A stretch of DNA of 64,000 nucleotides, from assembly GCA_965200525.1 (NCBI GenBank), contig OZ241368.1, positions 2,790,001 through 2,854,000 on the forward strand. Reading direction: 5' to 3'. The position numbers and the translations under genes were made by a program. This stretch comes from JANNPJ01 sp965200525 (GTDB lineage Bacteria > Actinomycetota > Actinomycetes > Actinomycetales > Kineosporiaceae). Below, piece by piece: positions 46,667 through 54,988 of the stretch. Below the pieces are notes generated by a model. That model saw only the letters and a list, made by a program, of their open reading frames with translations. It ran no database searches and was not told the DNA's origin. How positions within the stretch are numbered: the first letter of the stretch is position 1; every line of letters starts with the position of its first letter.

Positions 46667-49432
46667 TCAGCCGGGCAGCTTGGCGGTGGGGACGACCTCG
46701 CCGTCCCGCTGGGTCGGCAGCGCCGCGGCGGCGTCACTGGCCACCTCCCGCAGCAACTGGGCGACGACGTCGGGCGGGCCCGGGCGGCCGAAGTGGTAGC
46801 CCTGGGCCAGCTGGCAGCCGAGCCGGCGCAGGGCCAGCAGCTGGCCGTGGTCCTCGATGCCCTCGGCGATGGTCTCCAGCTGCAGGGTCTGGCCGAGCTG
46901 GACGATGCTCTGGACCAGGCTCTCCTGCGGGTCGGCGCCGGACAGCCGCTCGACGAACGACCGGTCGATCTTGAGGATGTCGACCGGGAACTTGTGCAGG
47001 TAGCTGAGCGACGAGTAGCCGGTGCCGAAGTCGTCGATGGCCAGCCGGATGCCCATCTTCTTGAGCTCGGCCAGCACCAGCACCGTGCCCTCGATGTCGT
47101 GCATCAGCACGCTCTCGGTCATCTCCAGCACCAGGTGCTGGGGGTCGAACCCGGACTCCTCGATCACCTGGCGCACCTCGGCCACGAAGCCGACCCGCTG
47201 CAACTGCCGGCCGGAGATGTTGACGCCGATGGTCAGCTGCGAGTCCGGGGCCAGCTCCCGCCAGCGCTGGCCCTGGTCGCACGACTCGCGCAGGACGAAC
47301 CGGCCGAGCTCGTGGATCAGCCCGGTCTGCTCGGCCAGCGGGATGAAGACGTCGGGCGGGATCTCGCCGCGCTCGGGGTGGTCCCAGCGCAGCAGGGCCT
47401 CGACGCCGACCAGTTCGCCGGTGTCGAGGGTGTAGGTCGGTTGGTAGTGCACGTGCAGCTTTTCGTCGGTGACGGCCTGGCGCAGTTCGGCCTCCAGGGC
47501 CAGCCGCTCCACCAGTGAGCTGTGCATGCTCGGGTCGTAGAGGGCGAACTCGCCGTTGTGCCGTTCCTTGGCCCGGTACATGGCCAGGTCGGCGTTGCGG
47601 ATCAGCTGGTCGGCGTCGTCCATCCCGGCCTCGGCGGTGGCGATCCCGATGCTGGCCTGGATGAACAGCGACTGGCCGTCGATCAGGATGGCCGCCTCCA
47701 GAGCATCCCGGATCCGCTCGGCGGTCTCGGTGAACTCCGACTCGGACCGGGCCCGCTCGACCAGGACGGCGAACTCGTCGCCGCCGAGCCGGGCGATCGT
47801 GTCGCCCGGGCGGGTGCACAGGCTCAGCCGGGCCGCCACCTCGATCAGCAGGGCGTCGCCGGAGGCGTGCCCGAGGCTGTCGTTGACCTCCTTGAACCCG
47901 TCCAGGTCGAGGAACAGCACACCGACCGTGTCCTCGCCGTCGGCCCGGCGCTGCATCGCGTGCCGGACCCGGTTCAGGAACAGGGCCCGGTTGGCCAGGC
48001 TGGTCAGCGAATCGTGGAACGCCTGGTGCAGGAGCTGGTCCTCCAGTTCGCGGCGCTCGCTGACGTCGCGGGTGTTCAGCACCAGGGCCTGCACGGCCGG
48101 CTCGGCCAGCAGGTTGGTCACCGTGGTCTCGACCTGACGCCAGGCACCGTCCCCGTGCATGAGCTGCAGTTCGATCGCCTCTCCGCGCAGCGGCGTGATC
48201 GCCGCGTCGGCCACCGCACCGGTGAACCGGTCGCGGGAGGGCGCGTCGAGCAGCTCGGCGAACTGGCGTCCCATCAGCTCGGCACTGGTGTGGCCGAACA
48301 CCCGCAGGCTGGAGTCGCTCTGGTAGATGATCTCGCCCGACGGCCGGATCATGCTGACGACGTCGGAGCTGTGCTCGACCAGCGCCCGGAACCGCTCCTT
48401 GCTCAGCTCGAGTTCGGCCGTGCGGTCCTCGACCCGGCGCTCCAGGGTGCGGGTCAGGCCCGAGTTCTCCTGCAGGGTGATCACCTGGCGGACCACCATC
48501 AGCAGGATCATCGTCGTCCGGATCCACTTGGTGACCGAGTCGGTGTGATTGGCGGACGTGATCGCCACCGACGACACCACGGTCGCGACGACCACGAAGA
48601 AGTACGGCAGCAGCATGCCCAGCGGCCGGATCTCCGGGGCCAGGGACTGTTCCGAGCGCTCCCGGCTCATCATCGCCGCGACGAACAGCATGACGAAGCC
48701 GCCCAGCCAGCCGGCGTCGATGATGCTGCCCGAGGCGTACCGGCCGACCAGGCTGAGGTAGGCGTAGCCGCTGTCGGCGATCGCGAAACCGCCCAGCGCG
48801 ACGGCGATCAGGCTGAGCGGCACGGCCGGTCGCACGCCGGTCGCCCGGACCCGCAGCAGCACGTAGGCGACCAGGGTGACCAGGGCGACGTCACCGGCCG
48901 GGTAGGCGAGCAGGATGATCTTGTTGACCAGGCTGTCGGCGCTGGAGTGGGCCACCGGGCCGAGCACGCTGACCCAGCTCACCAGCAGCACGGCGATGCT
49001 GATCAGCAGGCCGTCGAGCACGGTCCGGATCCGGGTGGTCAGCTGGTTGGCCGGAACGGCCAGGTAGAGCAGGCCGGCCGCGAACAGCGGGACGGCGGTC
49101 AGGTACCCGAGATCGGCCATCGACGGGAACGGCACGTCCTGCTCGAGCAAGAGCTCGTAGTAACAGGTGACGACCTGGCCGAGCCCCCACGAGACGGCGG
49201 CCGCACCGAGCAACTGCCAGGCGGCCCGGGTCCGCGGTTCGTGCACCGAGCGGGACCGGACCAGGCAGGCGATCCCACCGGCGAGGGCGGCGGCGGTCAG
49301 GGACAGGCCCGACATCACCGCGAGCCGATGAGGATCCACCAGCTTCAGCGCGAAAACCAGGGCAGTCAGGGCGTACCAGGTCACCGCGGCACCGGTCAGG
49401 GCATGCCGCGGCGTCACCCCTCGATACTTCAT
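46667..49432 (-). CDS. Large membrane GGDEF-EAL c-di-GMP turnover protein
   Basis: 921 residues. Nine or ten hydrophobic helices in the first 320 residues, a coiled-coil linker ('LTRTLERRVEDRTAELELSK'), PAS domain (about 350-465: 'FRALVEHSSDVVSMIRPSGE'), GGDEF at 550-554 with inhibitory site RPGD nine residues before, and EAL at 678-680 with 'DDFGTGYSSLSYL', 'KIDRSF' and 'AEGIED'. All catalytic motifs are intact. The membrane part may sense a ligand within or across the membrane. ATG 49432. The C-terminal 15 residues are non-conserved. A 1084-residue open frame on the other strand is a shadow. Confidence 0.9.
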   Translation of the reverse strand: MKYRGVTPRHALTGAAVTWYALTALVFALKLVDPHRLAVMSGLSLTAAALAGGIACLVRSRSVHEPRTRAAWQLLGAAAVSWGLGQVVTCYYELLLEQDVPFPSMADLGYLTAVPLFAAGLLYLAVPANQLTTRIRTVLDGLLISIAVLLVSWVSVLGPVAHSSADSLVNKIILLAYPAGDVALVTLVAYVLLRVRATGVRPAVPLSLIAVALGGFAIADSGYAYLSLVGRYASGSIIDAGWLGGFVMLFVAAMMSRERSEQSLAPEIRPLGMLLPYFFVVVATVVSSVAITSANHTDSVTKWIRTTMILLMVVRQVITLQENSGLTRTLERRVEDRTAELELSKERFRALVEHSSDVVSMIRPSGEIIYQSDSSLRVFGHTSAELMGRQFAELLDAPSRDRFTGAVADAAITPLRGEAIELQLMHGDGAWRQVETTVTNLLAEPAVQALVLNTRDVSERRELEDQLLHQAFHDSLTSLANRALFLNRVRHAMQRRADGEDTVGVLFLDLDGFKEVNDSLGHASGDALLIEVAARLSLCTRPGDTIARLGGDEFAVLVERARSESEFTETAERIRDALEAAILIDGQSLFIQASIGIATAEAGMDDADQLIRNADLAMYRAKERHNGEFALYDPSMHSSLVERLALEAELRQAVTDEKLHVHYQPTYTLDTGELVGVEALLRWDHPERGEIPPDVFIPLAEQTGLIHELGRFVLRESCDQGQRWRELAPDSQLTIGVNISGRQLQRVGFVAEVRQVIEESGFDPQHLVLEMTESVLMHDIEGTVLVLAELKKMGIRLAIDDFGTGYSSLSYLHKFPVDILKIDRSFVERLSGADPQESLVQSIVQLGQTLQLETIAEGIEDHGQLLALRRLGCQLAQGYHFGRPGPPDVVAQLLREVASDAAAALPTQRDGEVVPTAKLPG

Positions 49433-49591
49433 GTCTTTTCGTCGGGTGTGCGGGATCAGCCCTTGATCAGCCGTTGGGGTATCGGGACGCTGCGTGATCC
49501 GGGGGATCGCCCGTTCGGCGGATCATGCCCCGCGCCCTGCGGCCGACAGTTACCACCCGAGAGGTCTGTCCGCCGTTCGTGGAGGAGTTTT

Positions 49592-50776
49592 GTGGCGCCC
49601 GCCCTACAGTCCGTCAACGTCGCCAGCCAGGATCTCCCGGTGCACTGGCCCGCGTCGCTGTCGCCCGAGCGGCTGGCCGGGATGGGCCTGGAAACCCCCT
49701 TTTTGGCTTGTGACCTGGAGACGGTCACCGACCGGCTGAGCTCGCTGCGTCAGTCGCTGCCCGGTGTCGACGCGCACTACGCGGTCAAGTGCAACCCGTC
49801 GCCGGAGATCATCAGCGTGCTGAAGGATCAGGGCACCGGGTTCGAGGTGGCCTCCTACGGCGAGCTCGACCTGTTGCTGCGCAACGGCGTCCAGGGCAAG
49901 GACGTGCTGTTCAGCAACACCATCAAGCCGGCCCGCCACATCGTGGCCGCGGTCGCGGCCGGGGTCTGGCGGTTCGCCTTCGACTCCGAGAACGAGCTGC
50001 ACAAGATCGCCACCCACGCCCCCGGATCCTCGGTCTACGTCCGGCTGCGGGTCGACGACAGCACCTCCCGGTTCCCGCTCGGGCGCAAGTTCGGCGCCGA
50101 GGCCCACACCGCCCGGGCCCTGATGCTGCTGGCCCGGGCTCTCGGCCTGGTCCCGTACGGGCTGACCTTCCACGTCGGCTCGCAGTGCACCACACCCGGG
50201 GCCTGGCGCTCGGCCCTGGCCGGGGCCAGTCGGCTGATGCGCCGGCTGGAGGCCGACGGGATCGAGCTCAAGATGATCGACCTCGGCGGCGGCTTTCCGG
50301 CCCGGTACATCGACCCGTTGCCCCCGATCGAGCAGTACGGCCGGACGATCATGTCGGCCATCGACGAGGTGCTGCCCTACCGGCCGGAGTCGATCGTGGC
50401 CGAGCCCGGCCGGTACCTGGTGGCCGAGAGTTCGGTGATGGTCAGCAGCGTGCTCGGCCGGGAGGAACGGGCCGGCGAGGAGTGGCTGTATCTCGACGTC
50501 GGCGTCTACAACGGGCTGATGGAGACCCAGCAGACGATGAACGAGTGGGAGTACCCGCTGTGGACGTCGCGGCCCGACCACGCCACCGCCCAGCGGATCC
50601 CGTTCACCGTGGCCGGGCCCTCCTGTGACAGCGCCGACACGATGTTCCTGGCCACGCCGCTGCCGGCCACCCTTGGCCTGAACGACCTGGTGATGATCGG
50701 CAGCGCCGGCGCCTACACCCTCAGCTACGCCTCGCACTTCAACGGGTTCCCGCCGCCGACCCCCGTATTCCTTTGA
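49592..50776 (+). CDS. Type III PLP-dependent basic amino acid decarboxylase (ornithine/lysine type)
   Basis: 394 residues from GTG 49592 (GGAGGAG 5 nt upstream). Alanine-racemase-like barrel with the PLP lysine K66 in 'HYAVKCNPSPEI', 'GFEVASYGELDLLL', 'FHVGSQC', 'LGGGFPARY' (PLP phosphate Gly loop), 'EPGRYLVAES' and the active-site Cys C345 in 'GPSCDSADTM'. This is the eukaryote-like ornithine decarboxylase family; substrate could be ornithine, lysine or a related diamine precursor. Its stop overlaps the TTG of the transporter gene by 4 nt, so product and export may be linked, as in siderophore or polyamine pathways (inference). Confidence 0.88.
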   Translation: MAPALQSVNVASQDLPVHWPASLSPERLAGMGLETPFLACDLETVTDRLSSLRQSLPGVDAHYAVKCNPSPEIISVLKDQGTGFEVASYGELDLLLRNGVQGKDVLFSNTIKPARHIVAAVAAGVWRFAFDSENELHKIATHAPGSSVYVRLRVDDSTSRFPLGRKFGAEAHTARALMLLARALGLVPYGLTFHVGSQCTTPGAWRSALAGASRLMRRLEADGIELKMIDLGGGFPARYIDPLPPIEQYGRTIMSAIDEVLPYRPESIVAEPGRYLVAESSVMVSSVLGREERAGEEWLYLDVGVYNGLMETQQTMNEWEYPLWTSRPDHATAQRIPFTVAGPSCDSADTMFLATPLPATLGLNDLVMIGSAGAYTLSYASHFNGFPPPTPVFL

Positions 50777-52215
50777 CCGGCGGCGGGAGAGCCCGCCCCG
50801 ATCGCCCGCTCCCGCTCGGCCACCTGCTCGCGTCGGGCATCATCGACTCCACCGGGCTGGCGTTCGGCTGGACGGTGTTCCTGCTCGTGATCAACGAGCG
50901 GGGCGGCCTGCACGAAGCCTCGATCCTGGCCGCCGCCATGCTGGCCGGGGTCGCGTTGTCGGCGCCGTTCAGCGCCTGGCTGTCGCCCCGGTTGTCGCCC
51001 AGCCGGCTGCTGCGGGCCCTGGCCGTCGGCGAAGGACTCTGCCGGCTGGCCCTGTTCGGCCTGCTCTGGCTGAACCCCGGCCCCTGGGTGATGGTTCCGG
51101 TGGTCACCGGGATGAACGTGCTGGCCTGGACGGCGTTCGCGGCGATGCGCTCACAGGTGTCCCGCAGCGAGCCGTCGGACGGCGGCGGTCGATCGCTGAC
51201 CTGGTACGCGGTGGCCATCGCCGGATCCGAGGCGCTCGCGGCGGGCGCGGCGTCCCTGCTGCTGAACCGGACCCCGCCGACCCCGGTGCTGGTCGCGGTG
51301 GCGGTGGTCTACGTGCTGTCGCTGGCCCCGCAGTGGTGGGTGGGCGAACACGCCGAGCGGTACCGCCGGCCCGAGGTCGCCGCCGCCCGGCGGGCGGCCT
51401 GGACGACACTGGCCGGGCCCTGTGGTCTGGGCGCCGGGGTGTTCCTGGTCGCCGGGGCCCCGGCCCTGCTGGCCACGGTGCTGGCCTTCGAGCGGTACGG
51501 CTCGATCGGGGTGGTGGTCTCGGCGCTCTCGTTCGCGGCCTGCTCGCTCGGTGCGGCCCGGCTGCAGTCGGTGGTCGGCCGCTGGCGGCCGGGCCCGCTC
51601 GCGGTGCTGGTGCTGGGCGGCTTGCTGGTCGGCGGCTGGTCGCTGTCCGGCCGCAGCCTGCTCGGCCTGGCCGTCGCCCAGGGCTGTGCCGGGCTGGCCC
51701 AGTGCACCCTGGAGGGCGAGCTGGACACCCGGGTGGTCCGCCGGCTCGGCGACCAGGCGGCCACCACCGGGCTCGCTCTCGCGTCGTCGTCCCGGGCTCT
51801 GGGGGGTGCCCTGGCGGTGGCGCTGCTGCCGGTGCTGCTGAACCACACATCCCTGGCCGTGATCTGCTCGGCCGGCGCCTTGCTGCTGCTGGGCGGCGCG
51901 GCCGTGGTCGGGCTGTACGCGATCGGGCGGGTGTCGGCGTCCTTCCTGGTCGGGTTCGTGGCCGGGCGGAGCATCACCGCCGTGCTGAACCTGCGCCGGG
52001 TCTCGCCGTCCTACGCGGTGGGCTACCTGATCGGCGTCCCGCTGCGGCTGCTGAACCGGCGGGCTCGACCGAACATCCCGGATCTGGCGGCGGCACCCGA
52101 CCTGCCTCGCCAGTGGACCGGACCCGCGGCCGAGCAGGCCTGGTTCGGACCGGTCCAGCCAACCCCGGAGCCCGCCTCGACCGGCCCCTCGACCGGCCCC
52201 ACGACCAGGCCCTGA
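50773..52215 (+). CDS. MFS transporter coupled to the decarboxylase
   Basis: 480 residues with about twelve hydrophobic helices ('GLAFGWTVFLLVINERGG', 'AAMLAGVALSAPFSAWLSP', 'LALFGLLWL', 'LSFAACSLGAARL', 'LAVALLPVLLN' and others) and a Pro/Thr-rich cytoplasmic tail of about 60 residues. Substrate cannot be read from sequence. TTG 50773 sits in the TTGA overlap with the decarboxylase stop, so the two proteins are made together; export of the amine or of a metabolite built from it is likely. The region 'FLVGFVAGRSITAVLNLRRV' after helix 12 is unusual. Confidence 0.8.
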   Translation: MTGGGRARPDRPLPLGHLLASGIIDSTGLAFGWTVFLLVINERGGLHEASILAAAMLAGVALSAPFSAWLSPRLSPSRLLRALAVGEGLCRLALFGLLWLNPGPWVMVPVVTGMNVLAWTAFAAMRSQVSRSEPSDGGGRSLTWYAVAIAGSEALAAGAASLLLNRTPPTPVLVAVAVVYVLSLAPQWWVGEHAERYRRPEVAAARRAAWTTLAGPCGLGAGVFLVAGAPALLATVLAFERYGSIGVVVSALSFAACSLGAARLQSVVGRWRPGPLAVLVLGGLLVGGWSLSGRSLLGLAVAQGCAGLAQCTLEGELDTRVVRRLGDQAATTGLALASSSRALGGALAVALLPVLLNHTSLAVICSAGALLLLGGAAVVGLYAIGRVSASFLVGFVAGRSITAVLNLRRVSPSYAVGYLIGVPLRLLNRRARPNIPDLAAAPDLPRQWTGPAAEQAWFGPVQPTPEPASTGPSTGPTTRP

Positions 52216-52230
52216 CCGGCACCGCCCGCC

Positions 52231-53505
52231 TCAGCCGGCCATGACGTCCTCCAGATCCCTTCGCCGGCCCAGGCTGCTGCTCCAGAGCGCGACCGAGATG
52301 AACCCGGCCAGCAGGCAGACGACCCAGAACGCCCCCCGGTTGCCGATCGCCCCCGCCACCAGCCCGGCCGTCACCGCCCCGACCGGGATCGCGCCCCAGG
52401 AGACGAACCGGACCGTGGCCATCACTCGGGGCAGCATCTCCGGCGGGGGCGAGGTCTGCCGGTGGGTGCGGGTCACGATGCTGCCGACGACCACGCCGGC
52501 CGCGAAACCGGCGTTGCCGAGGGCGAACAGGATCAGCCCCCAGCCCGGCCGGGCCAGTGGCATCAGCAGGGCGGTGGCCGCTCCGAACGCATCGGCCCAA
52601 AGCATGGCCCGGGCGGTGCCGAGCGCACCGGCCAGCCGGGTGGTGAGCGTGGCCCCGATCACGGCGCCCAGGCCGTCGGTGGCGATCAGCAGCCCGACCA
52701 GGCCGGCCGGCGCGTGCAGGGTTCGCACCAGGAACACCGGGGTCAGGGCCAGCAGCCCGCCGCAGACGAAGTTGGTGGCGGTGGCGAACCCGAGACAGGG
52801 CCGGATCACCTCGTGCCGGACGACGTAGTGCCAGCCCTCCCGGATCAGCTCGCGGCTCGAAGGGCCGCCCCGGACCGGAGCCGGCCGGGCGGGCCGGGGC
52901 AGGGCCTGCAACAGCAGGGCCGAGACCAGGTAGCTCGCGGTGTCCACGACCAGGCTGCTGACGGCCCCGAACAGCTGGACCAGCACCCCGCCCAGGGACG
53001 GCCCGGCCATCCCGGTGACGGCGTGCGAGCCCGAGGTCAGGCTGTTGCGGGCGGTCAGCTCCTGCGGGCTCACGATCGAGGGCAGGAAGGTCGAGTTGCC
53101 GACGTCGAAAACCACGCTGGCGAACCCGATCACCAGGGCCACGGCGATCAGCTGGCCCAGCCCGACGGCGTCGAACACGGCCGCGATCGGGATCGACAGC
53201 ACCGCCCCGGCCCGGATCAGGTCCATCGCGACCTGGGTGCCGCGCAGCGGCAGGCGGTGCACGATGACGCCGGCCGGCAGCCCGATCACGATCCAGGCCA
53301 GAAAGCCGGCCGCGGTGATCAGGCTGACCTCGAAGCTGCTCGCGTGAAGCACCTGCACCGCCAGCAGGGGCAGGGCGACCGTGGTGACGCCGTCGCCCAG
53401 CCCGCTGACCGTCATCGCGGTCCAGTAGCGCCAGAACATCCGGGACTGGTGGCCGTCCCGCCCGTCCTCGCCCGGCTCGCCCCTGACCGTTTCGGACGCT
53501 GTCAT
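52231..53505 (-). CDS. MFS efflux transporter (MFS_3 type)
   Basis: 424 residues with twelve helices. N-terminal 'MFWRYWTAMTVSGLGDGVTT', 'FDVGNSTFLPSIVSPQELTA' split by its turn, 'GMAGPSLGGVLVQLFGAVSS' and 'LVRTLHAPAGLVGLLIATDG' match the MFS_3 family of drug or siderophore exporters (EntS-like, macrolide efflux-like). ATG 53505. It diverges from an HxlR regulator across a palindromic operator, so it is probably induced by a toxic or redox-active compound sensed by that protein. It converges with the preceding MFS gene (15-bp gap). Confidence 0.88.
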   Translation of the reverse strand: MTASETVRGEPGEDGRDGHQSRMFWRYWTAMTVSGLGDGVTTVALPLLAVQVLHASSFEVSLITAAGFLAWIVIGLPAGVIVHRLPLRGTQVAMDLIRAGAVLSIPIAAVFDAVGLGQLIAVALVIGFASVVFDVGNSTFLPSIVSPQELTARNSLTSGSHAVTGMAGPSLGGVLVQLFGAVSSLVVDTASYLVSALLLQALPRPARPAPVRGGPSSRELIREGWHYVVRHEVIRPCLGFATATNFVCGGLLALTPVFLVRTLHAPAGLVGLLIATDGLGAVIGATLTTRLAGALGTARAMLWADAFGAATALLMPLARPGWGLILFALGNAGFAAGVVVGSIVTRTHRQTSPPPEMLPRVMATVRFVSWGAIPVGAVTAGLVAGAIGNRGAFWVVCLLAGFISVALWSSSLGRRRDLEDVMAG

Positions 53506-53528
53506 CGCTCGCTCCCCGTCGTCGAGTG

Positions 53529-53555
53529 AGTTCCTTTGGGGAACTTACTATACTG
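53529..53555. promoter_or_regulatory. HxlR operator and promoter
   Basis: AGTTCC-N5-GGAACT (53529-53545) is a perfect 6-bp inverted repeat in the divergent region, followed by TATACT (53550-53555), a -10 box for the HxlR-peroxiredoxin gene. It is well placed to control both directions. Confidence 0.6.
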
Positions 53556-53584
53556 AGGGACAGGTTCACCAGGGAGGAGGAGCG

Positions 53585-54490
53585 ATGCGGCACAACGACC
53601 CCGCCGACGCCGACTGCTCGATCGCTCAGGCCCTGGCCGTCGTCGGGGACTGGTGGTCGCTGCTGGTCGTGCGTGACGTGGCCGGCGGCGTCCACCGGTT
53701 CGACGCTCTGCAACACGAGCTCGGGGTGAGCCGCAAGGTGCTCACCGAGCGGTTGAAAGCCCTGGTCGAGGCGGGAGTGCTGGAGAAGCGGCTCTACAGC
53801 CCACACCCGCCCCGGTACGAGTACCACCTCACCGCCTCTGGCCGGGGGCTGCTGCCGGTCCTGGTCGCGCTGCAGGACTGGGGCTCGCGATTCGTGCTCG
53901 GCGACGGCACCCTGTCGGCCACCGCGGCCGAGGGTTCGCCCGAGGACCGGCGGGTGCACGCCCTGGTCGGCACCCGGGTACCGGCGCTGGAGCTGACCTC
54001 GACCGACGGGTCGACGACCGATCCGGTGGCGGCCACCGGCTGGACCGTCGTCTACTGCTTCCCGGGGGCCCTGGCGCCGGGCGAGGGCAGCTACCCGCAG
54101 GGCTGGAGCGACATCCCCGGCGCGCCCGGCTGCACCCTGGAATCGCGGACCTACCGCGACCGGGTCGACGAGTTCACCGCCCGCGGCGCCACCGTGCACG
54201 GCGTCAGCACCCAGCGCCCGGACCAGCTGGCCGCCTTCGCCGAGCACGAGAAGATCGACTTCCCGCTGCTCTCGGACGCCGCGTTGTTGCTGGTCGCCGC
54301 CCTGCGCCTGCCCACCTTCCGGGCCGCCGGAGTCGACCGGTTCAAGCGGCTCACCCTGATCGTCGACGCCGAGCGCACGGTGCGCGCGGTGCTCTACCCG
54401 CTGCCCGACCCGGCCGCCTCGGTCGACGACGCGCTGGCCCTGATCGATGCCCAACCGGTCCAGCGAACGGCCGGTGCCGCCGACAAATAG
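53585..54490 (+). CDS. HxlR regulator fused to a peroxiredoxin-like domain
   Basis: 301 residues. Residues 1-105 are an HxlR-type winged HTH ('DCSIAQALAVVGDWWSLLVV', 'FDALQHELGVSRKVLTERLK', 'EYHLTASGRGLLPVLVALQD') with the conserved N-terminal Cys (C11). Residues about 125-290 are a thioredoxin-fold peroxiredoxin: 'VVYCFPGALAPG', 'WSDIPGAPGCTLES' with the candidate peroxidatic Cys, 'ATVHGVSTQRPDQLAAF' and 'FPLLSDAALLLVAAL'. A redox switch joined directly to a DNA-binding domain suggests a one-protein peroxide or electrophile sensor. GGGAGGAGGAG precedes ATG 53585. No frameshift: the join is in frame. Confidence 0.88.
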   Translation: MRHNDPADADCSIAQALAVVGDWWSLLVVRDVAGGVHRFDALQHELGVSRKVLTERLKALVEAGVLEKRLYSPHPPRYEYHLTASGRGLLPVLVALQDWGSRFVLGDGTLSATAAEGSPEDRRVHALVGTRVPALELTSTDGSTTDPVAATGWTVVYCFPGALAPGEGSYPQGWSDIPGAPGCTLESRTYRDRVDEFTARGATVHGVSTQRPDQLAAFAEHEKIDFPLLSDAALLLVAALRLPTFRAAGVDRFKRLTLIVDAERTVRAVLYPLPDPAASVDDALALIDAQPVQRTAGAADK

Positions 54491-54492
54491 GC

Positions 54493-54963
54493 ATGACCTC
54501 ATGGATCCGCCGTCCCGGCCTGCTGTCGGCACTACTGACGGTGGCCGCGGTGGCGGTGCTGGTCACCGGGCTCACCGCGACGGTCCGGGCCAACCAGTCC
54601 CGGCAGGCCGCCCGCAGCGTGCGGGAGATCGCAGCCAAGGTCGAGCTGCTGCCCGGATCGACGCCGTACAGCGGGGTGTCGACCGGCTGCCCGGCCGCCG
54701 AGTACGTCCGCTGCGGGCGGGTGGACCTGGACGTCGACACCGCCGCTCGGCAGATGCAAGCCGTGCTCAGCGGGGTGGCCGAGGAGCAGGCCGGTCGATC
54801 CTGCCTGCGCCTGCCCAACCACGGCGACCTGGTCTGGCTTAGCTGCACGGTCCGGGTCGACCGGCACGGCCACACGGTCATGATCTTGATCGATCCGGCC
54901 GCCCGCCGCTCGGCCGGCCGCGTCGTGCTGACCGGCGCCGAGGTACGCATCCAGGCCGACTGA
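54493..54963 (+). CDS. Hypothetical membrane-anchored or secreted protein
   Basis: 156 residues. An N-terminal helix ('LLSALLTVAAVAVLVTGLTA') serves as signal or anchor; the outside domain has four Cys ('CPAAEYVRC', 'SCLRLPN', 'LSCTVRV') that could form two disulfides, and a strand 'HTVMILIDPAAR'. No family recognised. It begins 2 nt after the HxlR-peroxiredoxin stop, so it is co-transcribed; a thiol-containing extracytoplasmic protein would suit a redox-responsive operon (inference). Confidence 0.6.
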   Translation: MTSWIRRPGLLSALLTVAAVAVLVTGLTATVRANQSRQAARSVREIAAKVELLPGSTPYSGVSTGCPAAEYVRCGRVDLDVDTAARQMQAVLSGVAEEQAGRSCLRLPNHGDLVWLSCTVRVDRHGHTVMILIDPAARRSAGRVVLTGAEVRIQAD

Positions 54964-54988
54964 GGGCTCGCTCTGGTGCCACCGGCCC

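Noticed and set aside
47522..49591. Very long open frame upstream of and in frame with the decarboxylase
   Set aside because: It is antisense to the large GGDEF-EAL gene, rich in Gly/Gln/His/Arg low complexity; the decarboxylase has its own GGAGGAG site and GTG at 49592.
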